Of a stretch of DNA of 64,000 bases, positions 50,513 through 62,424 are shown in pieces; position 1 is the first letter of the stretch; each line of letters opens with the position of its first letter. The notes under the pieces are model-generated. The model had not been told where the DNA came from. It saw only the letters and a program-made list of their open reading frames with translations, and searched no databases. A program made the translations under genes and the position numbers. The stretch covers positions 34,045,741-34,109,740 of the forward strand of contig CM041465.1 in assembly GCA_023213395.1 (NCBI GenBank), written 5' to 3'. Origin of the DNA: Cycas panzhihuaensis. Lineage: Eukaryota > Cycadophyta.

Positions 50513-50651
50513 ACCTACAATCATCAAAAAGTCAGTCAAAATCAGTCTCCTAGTAGTCATCTAGGCTCCTAGCTATCTGTCTGATCTTCCTTTCTGTTTT
50601 TGGGGACTGTTTGGCCCCTTTTCTGGTTTTTTCTGATTTTCCGCCTGCGTA

Positions 50652-50689
50652 CTGCTCCAAATTTAGCGGTACCACTAAATTTGGAGCAG
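50652..50689. repeat. Perfect 15-bp inverted repeat upstream of the antisense gene
   Basis: The arms ctgctccaaatttag (50652-50666) and ctaaatttggagcag (50675-50689) are exact reverse complements around an 8-base loop cggtacca. It sits about 140 bp upstream of the antisense gene, so it may be a promoter or 5' leader element. The phrase tagcggtaccac spanning the loop recurs exactly in the 3' LTR (52998-53009). Confidence 0.9.
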
Positions 50690-51717
50690 GTCCCGCGGCA
50701 ATCGCTCCTCTGTAGCGATCCCACGGCCAAGATCGCGGTGTCATGATTTTGGCCACGGTGCCACCGGTAACCCCCCTAAAAAGGCAGGTTTTGGCCAAGA
50801 AAATCAAAATTTTTTTGTGGTGGACCCCTGGACCCACCGGGACTGTACGCTTAATGCCCAGGTCCCCGCCTCTTTCTGGGTCCAATTCAGACTCCGAGAG
50901 GCCTCCAATCGCCCATAAGAGGCATGAAAAGCATTAAAAATTAACTGAAAATGTAATAAATTTCAAACTTTGAAATGACGAGGGTTTCGTGAGATCCACT
51001 CACTGGGTCTGGCCTGACTGTCGCCATCTCGTCCCCGCGGTCGTAACGACTATCTCCGCGCTCAGATCCGACGGTCGGATCGTCTCCTGCGTGCCTCTGA
51101 AGTCGGGTAGCGCTCCGCATTGTAAGGAAAAGGCTCTAGTTTCACACGAGAGCAGGTGAAAATGAATTCGATTTTCATTAGTTTTCCTTATATAGTCGGG
51201 GGCCCCGATGGGCGCTTCTTCCGTTTCTGGCTCCGCGACAGTCGTTGGGACCATCTCGTTGCCCTGATAGTCTTTGCCTTCTAGCCCTGTTGCCCATTGT
51301 GCTCCATGGACGTCCTTTTTGCCTTCTCTTACAAGGGCATTTATGGTGCCTCATTATCGCACTTTCGCTAGGGCCCTTCTGCATCGTTTTACGCGCTACT
51401 CCCGTGCATGCCTGAGTTTATACTCGTTTGGCTCATTTCGCCACCCTGGACTCGTTTTTGAAGCCCTTTCTCGCTCCTAGGGTCCCCAAAGGAAATGCTC
51501 CCCCGTCCGGGGCCACGTTTTGCTTCCCAAAGCAACCTTTGGCACTCTAGGGCGTCTTTTCTCCGCCCACTCACCAAAGGGCTGATTGCTTGCTTTCGAT
51601 CTCGGGTAACCTCATTGCTAGGTCCTCCTACCCTTCTCGACCACCTTTGTTCTTGCCATTTAGGTCTTTGTTTTACTTTCATTGCTATTTGCTTGCTACC
51701 AGAGTTCAGTATTTAGA

Positions 51718-52140
51718 CATGTCTCTTCTCGTTTTTACCGATAGTGGAAGTCGCAAGAACCCCTGGACCTTCCACAAGTGATCCTTCGCAGCCCCTTCAG
51801 ACATGATTTCTTGTGTTTCGGGGCCTTTCTCCCTGAGGCTACCAATAACGAAGCTGAGTACACGACCATTATTGAAGCCCTGACTGATGCTCTCCGTTTC
51901 TATAGCGGGTCCATCGTGTTGTTTTGTGATTCTCAGGTTGTGGTGTCCCATCTCACCTGTGTTTACTGTGTGCAATGCCCTCACCTAAGAACCTCGCCTC
52001 GCCGCTGTGTCTCTTCTCGCTTGTTTCTCATCGCTGGATATTCATCATATCCCTAGCACCTCAATCTTTGAAGTCGACAGCCTCGCTTGCCTCATCCTGA
52101 GCCGCCGCCTCTTCTAGATGACCGCCTCGAGGCTTACCCG
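51718..52140 (+). pseudogene. Second RNase H of the younger Tat-like element
   Basis: MSLLVFTDSGSRKNPW starts the domain (51718). After one frameshift come LPEATNNEAEYTTIIEAL and IVLFCDSQVVVSHL, then IHHIP and VDSLACLIL in another frame. The RNase HI carboxylates are recognisable: Asp in FTDSG, Glu after TNN-x-x, Asp in CDS and Asp in VDSLA. It would degrade RNA in RNA-DNA hybrids during reverse transcription. It lies 3' of the antisense gene and 350 bp before the purine tract, separate from RT. Tat elements are known to hold an additional RNase H. Frameshifts near 51780 and 52040 break it. Confidence 0.8.
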
Positions 52141-52475
52141 CCACCCTGTGCCCAAGTCTCCGATTGCTGTTAGTTAGATTGCTTGCTCTATTTGCTAGAC
52201 GCCCCCCTACTTCGCGTTGCACTTCGGCGATGGGGGCATCCCCTTTCACTTGCTTATTTCAGTTTCAGGTCGATGTTTAGACGACGCGTAGGCAGCCCCT
52301 ACGTTGTCCTCGTCTCCGTCTCCCTTGTCCACGCGTTCCGCCATGACACTTGCCTACGCCCTTGGTCCACGTGCTGCTCTTTATTACTTATATATATATA
52401 TATGCATGTGCTACTCATATCGTTGATTGTTAGCATTCGCCATCATGTTACGCTTCCGAGCAGTGAGGCTCTGCT

Positions 52476-52488
52476 GCCAAGGGGGCAG
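52476..52488 (+). promoter_or_regulatory. Polypurine tract of the younger Tat-like element
   Basis: The sequence gccaagggggcag directly precedes TGTTTCCC of the 3' LTR. Confidence 0.8.
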
Positions 52489-52999
52489 TGTTTCCCAGCT
52501 ACTAGGAATGGACTCGAGACGCATCGACGCAGGTTTGTTCAGGTATATTTTCTTACTTTTCTTGCCCATGCTTGATTGAGGTTATTTAGAGTAGGTTGCT
52601 TGACATATGCCTACCTACACACATTGCTTTTCTACTTGCTCATAACGCATGTGCCTACGGCACACCATCAGCCTATGATGACTCACAGCGGGGGCATTCC
52701 TCAGTGAATGCTACACCTCAGATGGCGATGACCCACCCACGGTGTCTTTGCGGTCTCCTGGGATGTTTCCATCAGTCCTATTTGCTCTCGTTACAACATG
52801 TTGCTTATGTTGCAGTCCTTCCTAAGTCTGATTTAATCCTTAGTTAGGACTCTTTGCATTATTTTGGGTACTTGCCCATTGCCTGGGCATTCCCTCAATT
52901 GCTCTAACTTATGTTTAGCCTTGATTTTTGCTCCAAAACCTAATTTTTCTACTTATTTTTCTCTTTTTTTGATTCTAGGCTGATACCGCTGTAAACTTA

Positions 53000-53029
53000 G
53001 CGGTACCACAGAGTTTGCCGTGGTACCGC
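53000..53029. repeat. Perfect 10-bp inverted repeat in LTR
   Basis: Arms gcggtaccac (53000-53009) and gtggtaccgc (53020-53029) flank the 10-base loop agagtttgcc. The phrase cagagtttg recurs at once after it. The 5' LTR copy near 44980-45010 has lost exact symmetry. Confidence 0.85.
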
Positions 53030-54147
53030 AGAGTTTGTCGCGGTATGACTGTTTGAAATTTAAAAAAAGAGAACCACGTGACAGTTTCCATTTTTTTTGC
53101 GAAACTGCTGCGTGGCATTGATTGATTCGAGACACCTTGACATCCCCAACATTCACCTACTGTGAACATGGGGGATAAAGGGGATTTTGCTCCCCTTTTT
53201 TCAGATCTTTTTTTTCATTTTTCAAACTTCTAAGAAAAACTCTCAACTTTCACACAAGGAAAACACACAGAAACAGAAAACTTCCTATACAGCAACTGGA
53301 CAGAGGTGAAGTGGGCTGCCATCAGCTAGATTTGCAGGGCCATTACTGCCCCCTACTGCTCTCCACAGTAAGCTCCACTCTTCTTTACAGGTGCTCAAGG
53401 ATTCAAGAGATTTCTTCACTCAAAAGGCTGCTTCAAGAACCAACTTTCAGCTCCCAACTTGTAAGGAGTTTCTTTCACCCACACTCTTGCAAGAATCACT
53501 CAAAATCACACCCTAGATATTGTTTATTGCTGCTGTTCCAAGTGGCAGAGTGTATGCATAATCTACCCATACAAGGTACTTCTTGTTTTTTACTTGCAAA
53601 TTCATTTTTCTTACTTGCAATCACTTTCTTTGCTATTTCCCTTATTGCTCAATGGAAGTGATCTTAGCTAGTTACAGTTCTCCCATAGTGCTGCTCTAGA
53701 TTAAAGGTATTTTCCTGTTGTTTCTTTGGGGCCCATCTATTTCCCCTAAGCTATCTCTTTCACCTTTTCCTTAGTTAGCTGGTGTAAAGGTGTACATACG
53801 AGGATTTGAGAGAGGTAGGCGGGGTTCCATCCCCTAAGGGTTCTGTCCCTTGTCCTCTTCCCCTTTACCATCCACGCTTTCTCAGGAAATAAGCTAAGGG
53901 AGTTTAGGAGATTTTGTTAGAGCATTCTGATTGGTATAGATACCCGCCACTACCCCATTGCCAGCTAGTGTTTCCTTCCCGAATTCCATGGAGTCCTCCC
54001 GTGGGTGAGTTAGCCATCCCGAGGCTATACTCAGTTCCATTTCGTATGTTTTCATGGTACATAGTAGTGTGAGTGTTTATTGTGTGCTATCATTTTGTTC
54101 AGTTATATTTCCATGCGTAGCTTAGATCTTGGTTTTAGTTGATTTTA

Positions 54148-54267
<120 letters not shown>

Positions 54268-55082
54268 TTCTTGGCATATCTTGTGCCCTCTCTCCCGAGA
54301 GGAAGGTGTCCTTCTTACTTGTTCATAGGATCGCGATCATGAGTGACACGTGGGACAGGCCCATTGCAGGTTAGTTCCCCACGTGGTACCTCTCTACCTT
54401 TAGTTTCAAGCTTTCTTTCATTTCTTTCCGTTTCAGTTGCTTTTGCATGTTTAAGGGGAGGTAAGTGAACCCCTCTTCCACCGCATCGGCAACCACCGCC
54501 GATTAGCATTGCATGCACGAAGAACGGAGAAAGAAGGAGTGGGATTTAGAGAGACAAGCCGTACCTCCATTCAAACGCTCAATCCAGGTATTCCCCTTGC
54601 TTCCTGTGTGTCCCCTTTTTCGCTATTTCCTTTTCATGCATTTGTCTGAATAGATAAGGAATGTTAAAAGAACATAAAGGATAAAAGGAAAAGCATTCAT
54701 CTTTTTCTACATTATTTCTTGCTTTACATAGCATAGCATAGATAGCTACTTGCTTCGTATTCGAGCCTTCCTCCTATCGCACCTTTTATCGTGTTTGCTT
54801 GCATATTGGGATTAGTTGCCCCTTTCTTCATTGCCTTCTCATTGCCTTGAGAAGACGCAACGTGCAAGGCATTCCCTCTCCTTCCCAGCCATCTGAAGGG
54901 TAGGAAGGCCTTGTTTTTTGCACGGCTACCTGGAAGCAACCAGGCACCTTGCAGTCCCGAACCCGCACTCCGGTGCACGAACGTCCTGCGAGGTGAGGTC
55001 CTCGCTGTCTAGCTTAGTTAACATAGTGCATTCTTATATCTGTTTGTTAGACGTAGGATCACTGCCCATAGCGAGCGTTTCA

Positions 55083-55880
55083 GCAGTTTTAATAGATAGT
55101 TAATGCTAGATATGTAGATCTATTGACTCTAAATTACTACATGATGCATCTTTATTAGGGTGTCTATTGGGAAAATGATGAAAAGATGGGGGGGCATAAT
55201 TGAGCTAACAATAATAACTAGAGAGGTGGTTACAGAGGGGGAGGAGGCTACCAAAGTTAAGGAGGAGGAGGAGGCCACTAAGGAAGAGGAGGCACATAGT
55301 GTCAGTGATGAAGGAGAGAGAGTTATCTATGTCACCACAAGAGCATAGAGAGAGGCACCTCCAAGAGGTATTTACTCATGGTTTACCTACAATTTCTCCA
55401 TTTTAATTTATGTTATAGCTTATTTATATATGATCAATAGTAATTTGTAGATATATTTTTCTTGGCAGCTAAGGGGCCTTATAGTAGACTTTATCCACTA
55501 TATCATTGTTAAGATCTTCCCTATGGTGTACATAGAGGGATAACCTCCTATAGCAGATAATAAGGAGCCAACATTAACATGCCCTCATGCAATGATCCTT
55601 GCTCCTTTATTGAGTGTTTCAAAGATGTGAGTTGAGAGGCATGAGCTATAGGCCTGGATTAGGGAGTTAGAGGCACATGGAGGGGGATGGATACCCCCAA
55701 TCACAACAACACCCTTATAGGCATTCCATAGAGCCTAAGCATAAATTACATAGCTATGTCAGCAACTCAATGAAGTTTGGAACTACCTAGAGGAGGTTTG
55801 AGAGGAAGAGGAGCTCCGGTGAAAGAAGGATCACCTTTAGTCTTGGTATAATCACCTGGTAGACTAGCCCAATCATCGTG
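55083..55880 (+). pseudogene. C-terminal half of the antisense gene in the older Tat element
   Basis: Resumes after the nested insertion (TSD GCAGT). Blocks: LLTLNYYMMHLY (about 55118-55153), an acidic Glu-rich run (55220-55310), an intron at 55368-55468, then IFPMVYIEG-stop-PPI, a coiled-coil-like stretch (WIRELEAHGG), and KKDHL-x-SWYNHLVD near the end. The matching blocks in the younger gene are LLTLTDYIAEPY, an acidic Asp-rich run, an intron, MFPQVYAEGQLPI, a coiled coil, and KRDRIQVRYDQLVA. Order and spacing agree, so the two are homologous. Several Gln-position stops disable it. Confidence 0.65.
55368..55468 (+). other. Intron in the older antisense gene (101 bp)
   Basis: The exon ends CCAAGAG and the intron begins GTATTTACT. 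It ends TTCTTGGCAG after a T-rich stretch. Its position matches the intron at 49194-49305 in the younger copy to within one base of frame. Confidence 0.7.
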
Positions 55881-56575
55881 GAGTTAGAGTATAACTACCA
55901 CACATCATTAGATGGGAGATAAGGAAAGTAATATAAGGCCATCATAATAACTGAGGCATAGTTTAAGGGGCTAGCACCTAGACACCAGAGAGGAGGGGGC
56001 CCCGCTAAGGGGATGACACACAATGAGGTGGTGGTGAGGATTATATTTTTATAATAGAGGTACATCATATGGCTCAATTGGACAATTCTAAAACCCTGGA
56101 AGGAACCCAACTCCCTCATGGAGTATTATACATATATCTATATTGTACCTTTTTGTGTATATATATATCTATATTAATACTTTTGCATTCTTCTCCATCT
56201 TGGCATACTTTTATATGGATATATATTGATGTATTTTGTCACTTTTATCTATCAATGCATTCTTTGTTTCTATATATATCTAAGTTGATAGTCACCCTTG
56301 TGTATGGCATCATAGCTCATACCCTTATGTATAACATCATAGCTTGTACACATGGCACATAAAAATATGATCATGACTATATTGCTTATTCATATGAAAT
56401 GACATCATGTGCCTTACTACTAGTTTATACTCATGGAGGAATTGCATGCTCCCATGGGAGATGCCCATGAGGGAAGGAAGAGGCTCGTTGTAGAGCTAAA
56501 GGCACCATTGTGGGCACAAAAAAGAACTACACCCTATGGGTGTGTAATAGAAAAAAGTAAACATACACACACATA

Positions 56576-56934
<359 letters not shown>

Positions 56935-57109
56935 GATTCTATAGATGGTATCTACATGTGATAGTTTATACTCATGACGAAGTAAAGATGCCCTCATGGG
57001 GCAAGATCTGGCTAGTAGCCGAGGACCAAAGTGGGGTAATGGATGTAACATGGTGAGGTGCCCCCAATGGGGACAATAAATTCCACATATGAAAGTAGTT
57101 TAGGGTTAT

Positions 57110-58855
57110 TTTAGAGCTAATTAGCAGTTTAGGCTTATACTAGAGTTAATTAGTAATTTAAGCTTACACCGAAGCTTAGGTACCTCCCTATATTAAAGGG
57201 TAGAGAGGTTAACTATAGAACCTCTTAAGGAACTACCTATTGATTGGCTTTTCAAACTCAAGACCCTCCAATATAGCAATCTAATATGCCTCATTGTTGA
57301 GGCTATCTATAATCATGAATGAGCCTATCCATTTAACTCTAAATTTAGAGAGTTGATCATACAAATATTTGGGTTTGAGGACTTTGTCCCCACGAGCTAA
57401 GGGTCACGATCGCATATTCTTATCATGATATATTTATGCCTTGGATTTAGATGCTAAATTAGCTTGATAAATAGTAAGGAATTTTTCATCGACTACTTCA
57501 AGATCAAGGAGATGGGCTTGATGATGCCATTCTTCATCTATGAATTCTTTTAGAGATACTCGTAAAGACGAAATCTCTATTTCAAGGGGCAAGACTACTT
57601 CCAATTTATAGACCAAGGAAAATGGGCTTATGTTCATGGCTATTTAGATGGATGTTTAATAAGCCCAAAGGGCCAGGTGGAGTTGCAAGTGCCAATCGCA
57701 TTGGGATTGGACAATGATCTTCTTCAAGATATTAATCAAGGTCTTGTTAAAGGCCTCAATTTGGCCATTAGCTTGAGGGTAGTAAGGGGATGAAGTTTTA
57801 TGAGAAACTTTAAACTTCTCACAAAGCTCATCCATATCTTAATTATAGAATAAGGTCTTATTGTCTATAATTAAAATGTTGAGGACTTTGAATATGTAGA
57901 CGATGTGTTGAAAGATAAAGGTGGTGATCATTTTACCCATTATGTAGGATAAAGGGATTACCTCAACCTATTTCATAAAATATTTTGTTACTGTCAGAAT
58001 AAATTTATGTTGACCTAAGGATAGGGGCTTATAGCTCCAACGAGGTCAAGACCCCATTGAGAAAATAGACACAATGATATTATAGCATGCAATGCCTCAA
58101 AGGGTTGGTGTATAATGTTAAAATTCTCTTAGCATTTTCAACATCATTGTGCATAGGTATGGGCATCCTTGAATAAGATGGGCCAATAGAGTCCCATAAG
58201 AAGGATTCTTTGGGCCATAGATTAGCCTCTATAAATGTTATCATGGCATTCATAGAGGACTTGGTCTATCTCATCAGTATTGATACACTTAATAGGGACA
58301 TCGTCAAATGCCCTCATATACAACACATCCTTAATGAGAAAGTATTGATGATTTGAGGATCTTACATGTAACTTCTCCTTTTTACTAGCATCTACTAGGT
58401 ATTTTTACTAGGTCAGGTAATGAACAATGTCATTGTACCATTTATTGTCAACTGACCTATGCTCTTTGGTTTGTTAAAGGGCAAGGATTGTTTCATCAAG
58501 CAAAGAATTATTAATTGGTGCATTAGAAGAATTAGGGAGAGGAGCATGAGTGAGTTACCTAGCTACCACCATCCCCTTTTTAGACTTATGGTTAACAACA
58601 TTATGGTCATACTCTTGGAGGAGGATGGCCTATTGGCCTATTCTTCCTATCAAATTAAACCTTATCATGAGATAATGCAGTGGATTTGATTGGAAAATTA
58701 TGTGGGTGGTATTGTTACGAAGGTAATACTGAAGTTTCTTAATGGCAAATACCAAAGCCAAGCATTCCTTCTTAGCTGATGGGTAATTCACTTTAGCCAC
58801 TATTTCCTAGCTTTTAGGAATGGGCGTATATATGGTAATGAATAGATAAGTGTAA
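57110..58855 (-). pseudogene. RNase H (end) and integrase of the older Tat-like element
   Basis: The minus strand begins near 58855 with the gypsy RNase H end (YPSAKKECLALVFAIKKL, about 58792-58739). It continues through the tether and the integrase zinc region (ECHDNIYRG, MGLYWPI). The catalytic core has ILTVTKYF and the IIDN block with its Asp. YYPQANGQIEAFNK (about 57794-57753) carries the catalytic Glu. The C-terminal NISPFSLVYKLEVVLPLEIE (57634-57575) is the classic Tat/gypsy integrase end. Stops are at Trp and Gln positions. RT upstream is absent. Integrase would insert the cDNA. Confidence 0.85.
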
Positions 58856-61800
58856 GTGCACTTCTCAACTCTTTTTACACCTTAATAATCTATTTTGTCA
58901 TGAGTTTGGATAATCAATGTATGCCTGATTTACTTATTTAGATGCTTATTCATGCCTCTCTTTCTACTAATGATGAGTATAACTTCAGTCCATCACTTTT
59001 TAATCCTCCCATTGGGATCTTCAAGTTAGAAATAATATCATCCCCTGGGTTATAACTTTTTTTCCATTTCATTCTTACTATATTTTGACCCATTGGGCTT
59101 TGCTTTTACCTTCTTGCCATTTATTATTGATTGTATCTACCCCTAAGGTTTCTCACTAGTGAGTTTTTGGCTTGATTGCATGCTTGCCTTATGCAAAAAT
59201 CTAAATTATTACCATACCATTTTGATTTATATTTATAACAATGATACCATGAAGTACTTCATGATATCGCAAGTATGTTTGTAGTATAACTATAACCAAC
59301 CTAGATTCAAGATTTTCAATGACATATAACTTATTAATGACTAAATGTTAGGCTTGGGTAGACCGCATTAGCCCCAAACTAGCCTCTACTAGATTTAGAA
59401 GGTTCAAGAGGCCCAAATCCTTCCTAAATCTTACTCTTCCTAAGTTAATTTCCTCAAACCATGAGAAAAACTCATGGTTTTGGATTGATGGTTTTCCCCA
59501 CATTATGGGTAGAAAACCACCAAACCCTCACATTGATTTCTTGTATTTAACCCCCTCCTTTTTCCATTAGAAGGGGAGACGACTTTGATGTTATATTACC
59601 TTATCATCATGCTACTAAAATTCCTTTAAAATCTTAGCTACTTGATCTATTCTATTAGCATCCATTTGGAGATTGAAAGCACAACACCAAAGACAACTTG
59701 GAGATTATTGAAGGAGACTTTGTAGTAGCCATTGGCCATTTATTCTCCTAAAGGTATAGGTAATCCACTTCCCTTTTTTATTTTAGTTACTCTTTTCTAC
59801 TCTATATGTTCCCATCTTCATATCATGCTTGTGTGATAGAATAGTAGGATATGATAGTTAACATTTGTTGTGTTTCATAATTTCCCTTTATTCAATAGAT
59901 GAATGTTTCCTTCATTTTATCAATTGTTGCATTTATTATTTCAAAAGGATACAAAATAAGGGATAACACGTAAGTATGCTTAGGGAACCTTTATTATATT
60001 ATGGAACTAGAGCCATTCTAAGGCACCTCCTCCATCCCATTTATCTTGTTTCATAGCTTAAGGGCAACATCTTAATTTTTGAAGGATTTTTCTTATTATT
60101 TGGGAGACATATGCTTATAGTATTGAATTCCTTGTAGGAGCATTTGTCTTGCAGTCTACCAACTTGTGTGTAGGAAAGGAGAAAAACCTATAATATTTAT
60201 TAAGTAATTTCTTTAAGCAATCCCTAGCAACCTTATGTTTTATCCATCATTTTGAGGAGGTAAGTTCAATATCTTATCTCTATCCTTTCTTTCATTTTTT
60301 TCATTATTTTATCATATACATTTTTTCGTAATAGTCCATCAAGCAAGAAGAAATGCTACTAAATTTTATTTAGAATTAGTTAGTAGCATCCTTGTTTCTT
60401 TCTCTATTCCATTAGAGATATCCTTAAGATGTTAGAAGGAGATACATGCTACTACAACTATCATATAACTAGGTATGCTTCCTGAAGCTTCTACTTGTTA
60501 TCATTTCTTTATTAAAAAATAAAGAAGAATAAAAAAAGAGGAAGAGTATTAAATTTTTTTCTTTTCTTTATTTCAAAAAAAGAGGAAGAATGAAAAGAGT
60601 GAAAGAAATAGGGTTTAATAGTATTCTCCTTGCTCCTTACTTTTCCTTCATTTTTTCTTATTTAAAAAAAAAAGATGAAAAAAGAGAAAAAAAATAAAGC
60701 ATTTTTACTTTTTTTTTTTCATCATGTTCATTACATTCATAGTAGAAGTAAGGAATTGAATTAGGTACATGCCATTTTAGTACAAACCCAAGATGGGAAG
60801 ATTAATGATGTTGTCGCGAGGCTCAAATTTATGAGGGGATATATAACAGAAGTTAGGATTAGGGTAGTGATCATTTTCTTTTAAAATAAAGGAAAGCATA
60901 TAGTTTGCATTAGGTGTATGTGGTGTTTTCCCCTTAGTTGGCCTTAAGTTTTGATAAGAGAAACAAAAAAAGATTTGTTGCAACACCATCATAAACCAAC
61001 CCTAACACACATGTACATATACTATTTTCCCTTAGTTTAACTTCCTAGATTATTTATGTAGGTTGCTCTATAATTACACTCAAGAAATGTATGAATGCTT
61101 GAGTTAGCGATATAGGATTTGTCTACCCTTGCTAGGCTATTACACCCTAGGTCTTATACATAAATTGAAGGTATAACAATCTTATCTCATCAACCTTTTA
61201 ATGTGTTTCACTAGTAACCATACTAGGGACTCACCAATAGGAATTTCTTTCAAACCTTTTAGGCATTCCTTTTTCCTCCTCCTTTATTTTGAGTTTTGTT
61301 TATGGTATTTGATAGCACTGTATGCATAATTAGTCCTACATCCTTTTTGTTCATCTAAGTAGAGTGGGTTGACCTATGAATGTGATGCTTCTCGTATCAC
61401 TTTCATGGCCTTCACTCCTTAGAGATAGAACTAACTTACACACCCATTGAGATTAGTGACCAAGAGTCACCAATGGAGGGTTATCATTTTGATTGAGCAT
61501 ATGATTCATATGCCCAAGATTGGACTCCATTTGAGGCCCCTTACCCTTATGAGGATCATGCCCATACTAATGGGGATCTATCATATTATATCCATGACCC
61601 AAATGAAACTTACCATAATCTAACAACCCTCCATACCCATCTCATAGGGCAGTCTTGACCTCATGATCTTTCTCAACATCCTGAGAAAGCCCCCATCCCT
61701 TTTCCTTTCCACTCTAATTAGCAAGGGGGGCATCCTTCCCCTTTTAACCAAGATCATACCCCACTAGGAGATGTGACAAAGATCCTAAGGGCCTATTTTG

Positions 61801-62110
61801 AAGCAATAGCTAGTTAAACTGCCTCAAGTTAGGTACATTGATTACTTTTTAGCTTGATAGAATCTTCTATCGTACTCACCCCCACCCACTTCGATCTAAG
61901 CAACTATATCCCCTCTTTAGGAGGAAATGTTAGTGCCCATTTCTATGAGTGTTCCACCAAATGAAGAGGCCCCATAAGGCACATATGTCACTTAAGTTAT
62001 GATGAGTGTGCCACCATTATAAACATCCATTCCTCAACTAATCACAACTTTAGTTCTCTTACTTTATATTATTGCTCCTCCATGCCCTCGACACTTTGGA
62101 TAAAGGGGAT
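58856..62110. other. AT-rich stretch with an inverted repeat partner, mostly unassigned
   Basis: About 59210-59590 is the inverted partner of 33960-34340. No gene is recognised elsewhere; poly-A/T-rich tracts lie at 60510-60720. Confidence 0.45.
61437..61830 (+). other. Coding-like remnant, family unknown
   Basis: One plus-strand frame reads for about 130 codons with only a few stops, at positions fitting lost Gln. It contains WTPFEAPYPYEDHAHTNGD and DVTKILRAYFEAIAS and is rich in Pro, His and Tyr. This looks like a decayed disordered protein such as a gag N-terminus, but no family motif is present. Confidence 0.25.
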
Positions 62111-62410
62111 TGTAAAAAGGGTTAATGACATAAGGTCATTACATTAGTTGATTATTTAGAAAAAGGGTCCTAAGTGAACTTTAAATTAGATCACTTAAGT
62201 GAAATGAACTTTTATGTGCATTATATGTAATTTCATTTCACCTAACTCTAATGATTCCTCTCTGAATGTAAAAGTAAAAGCTCAATGGAGGAGATTCATT
62301 CTTACCTCCCCATTTTGTGAGAGCTACTTTCTTTCTCTCAAGTCTCTCTTGCTCCCATGTTTGCCTTTATGTTTAGTGTATGGAGATGAAGGATAGATCC
62401 ACTCTTTTCA
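62111..62410 (+). repeat. 5' LTR, second copy of the copia family
   Basis: Starts TGTAAAAAGGGTTAATG and ends CTCTTTTCA. It aligns along its length with the reverse complement of 27455-27752. Confidence 0.92.
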
Positions 62411-62412
62411 TG

Positions 62413-62424
62413 TGGTATTAGAGC
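62413..62424 (+). promoter_or_regulatory. Primer-binding site
   Basis: TGGTATTAGAGC, 2 bp after the LTR, one C-to-T change from the tRNA-Met complement. Confidence 0.92.
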
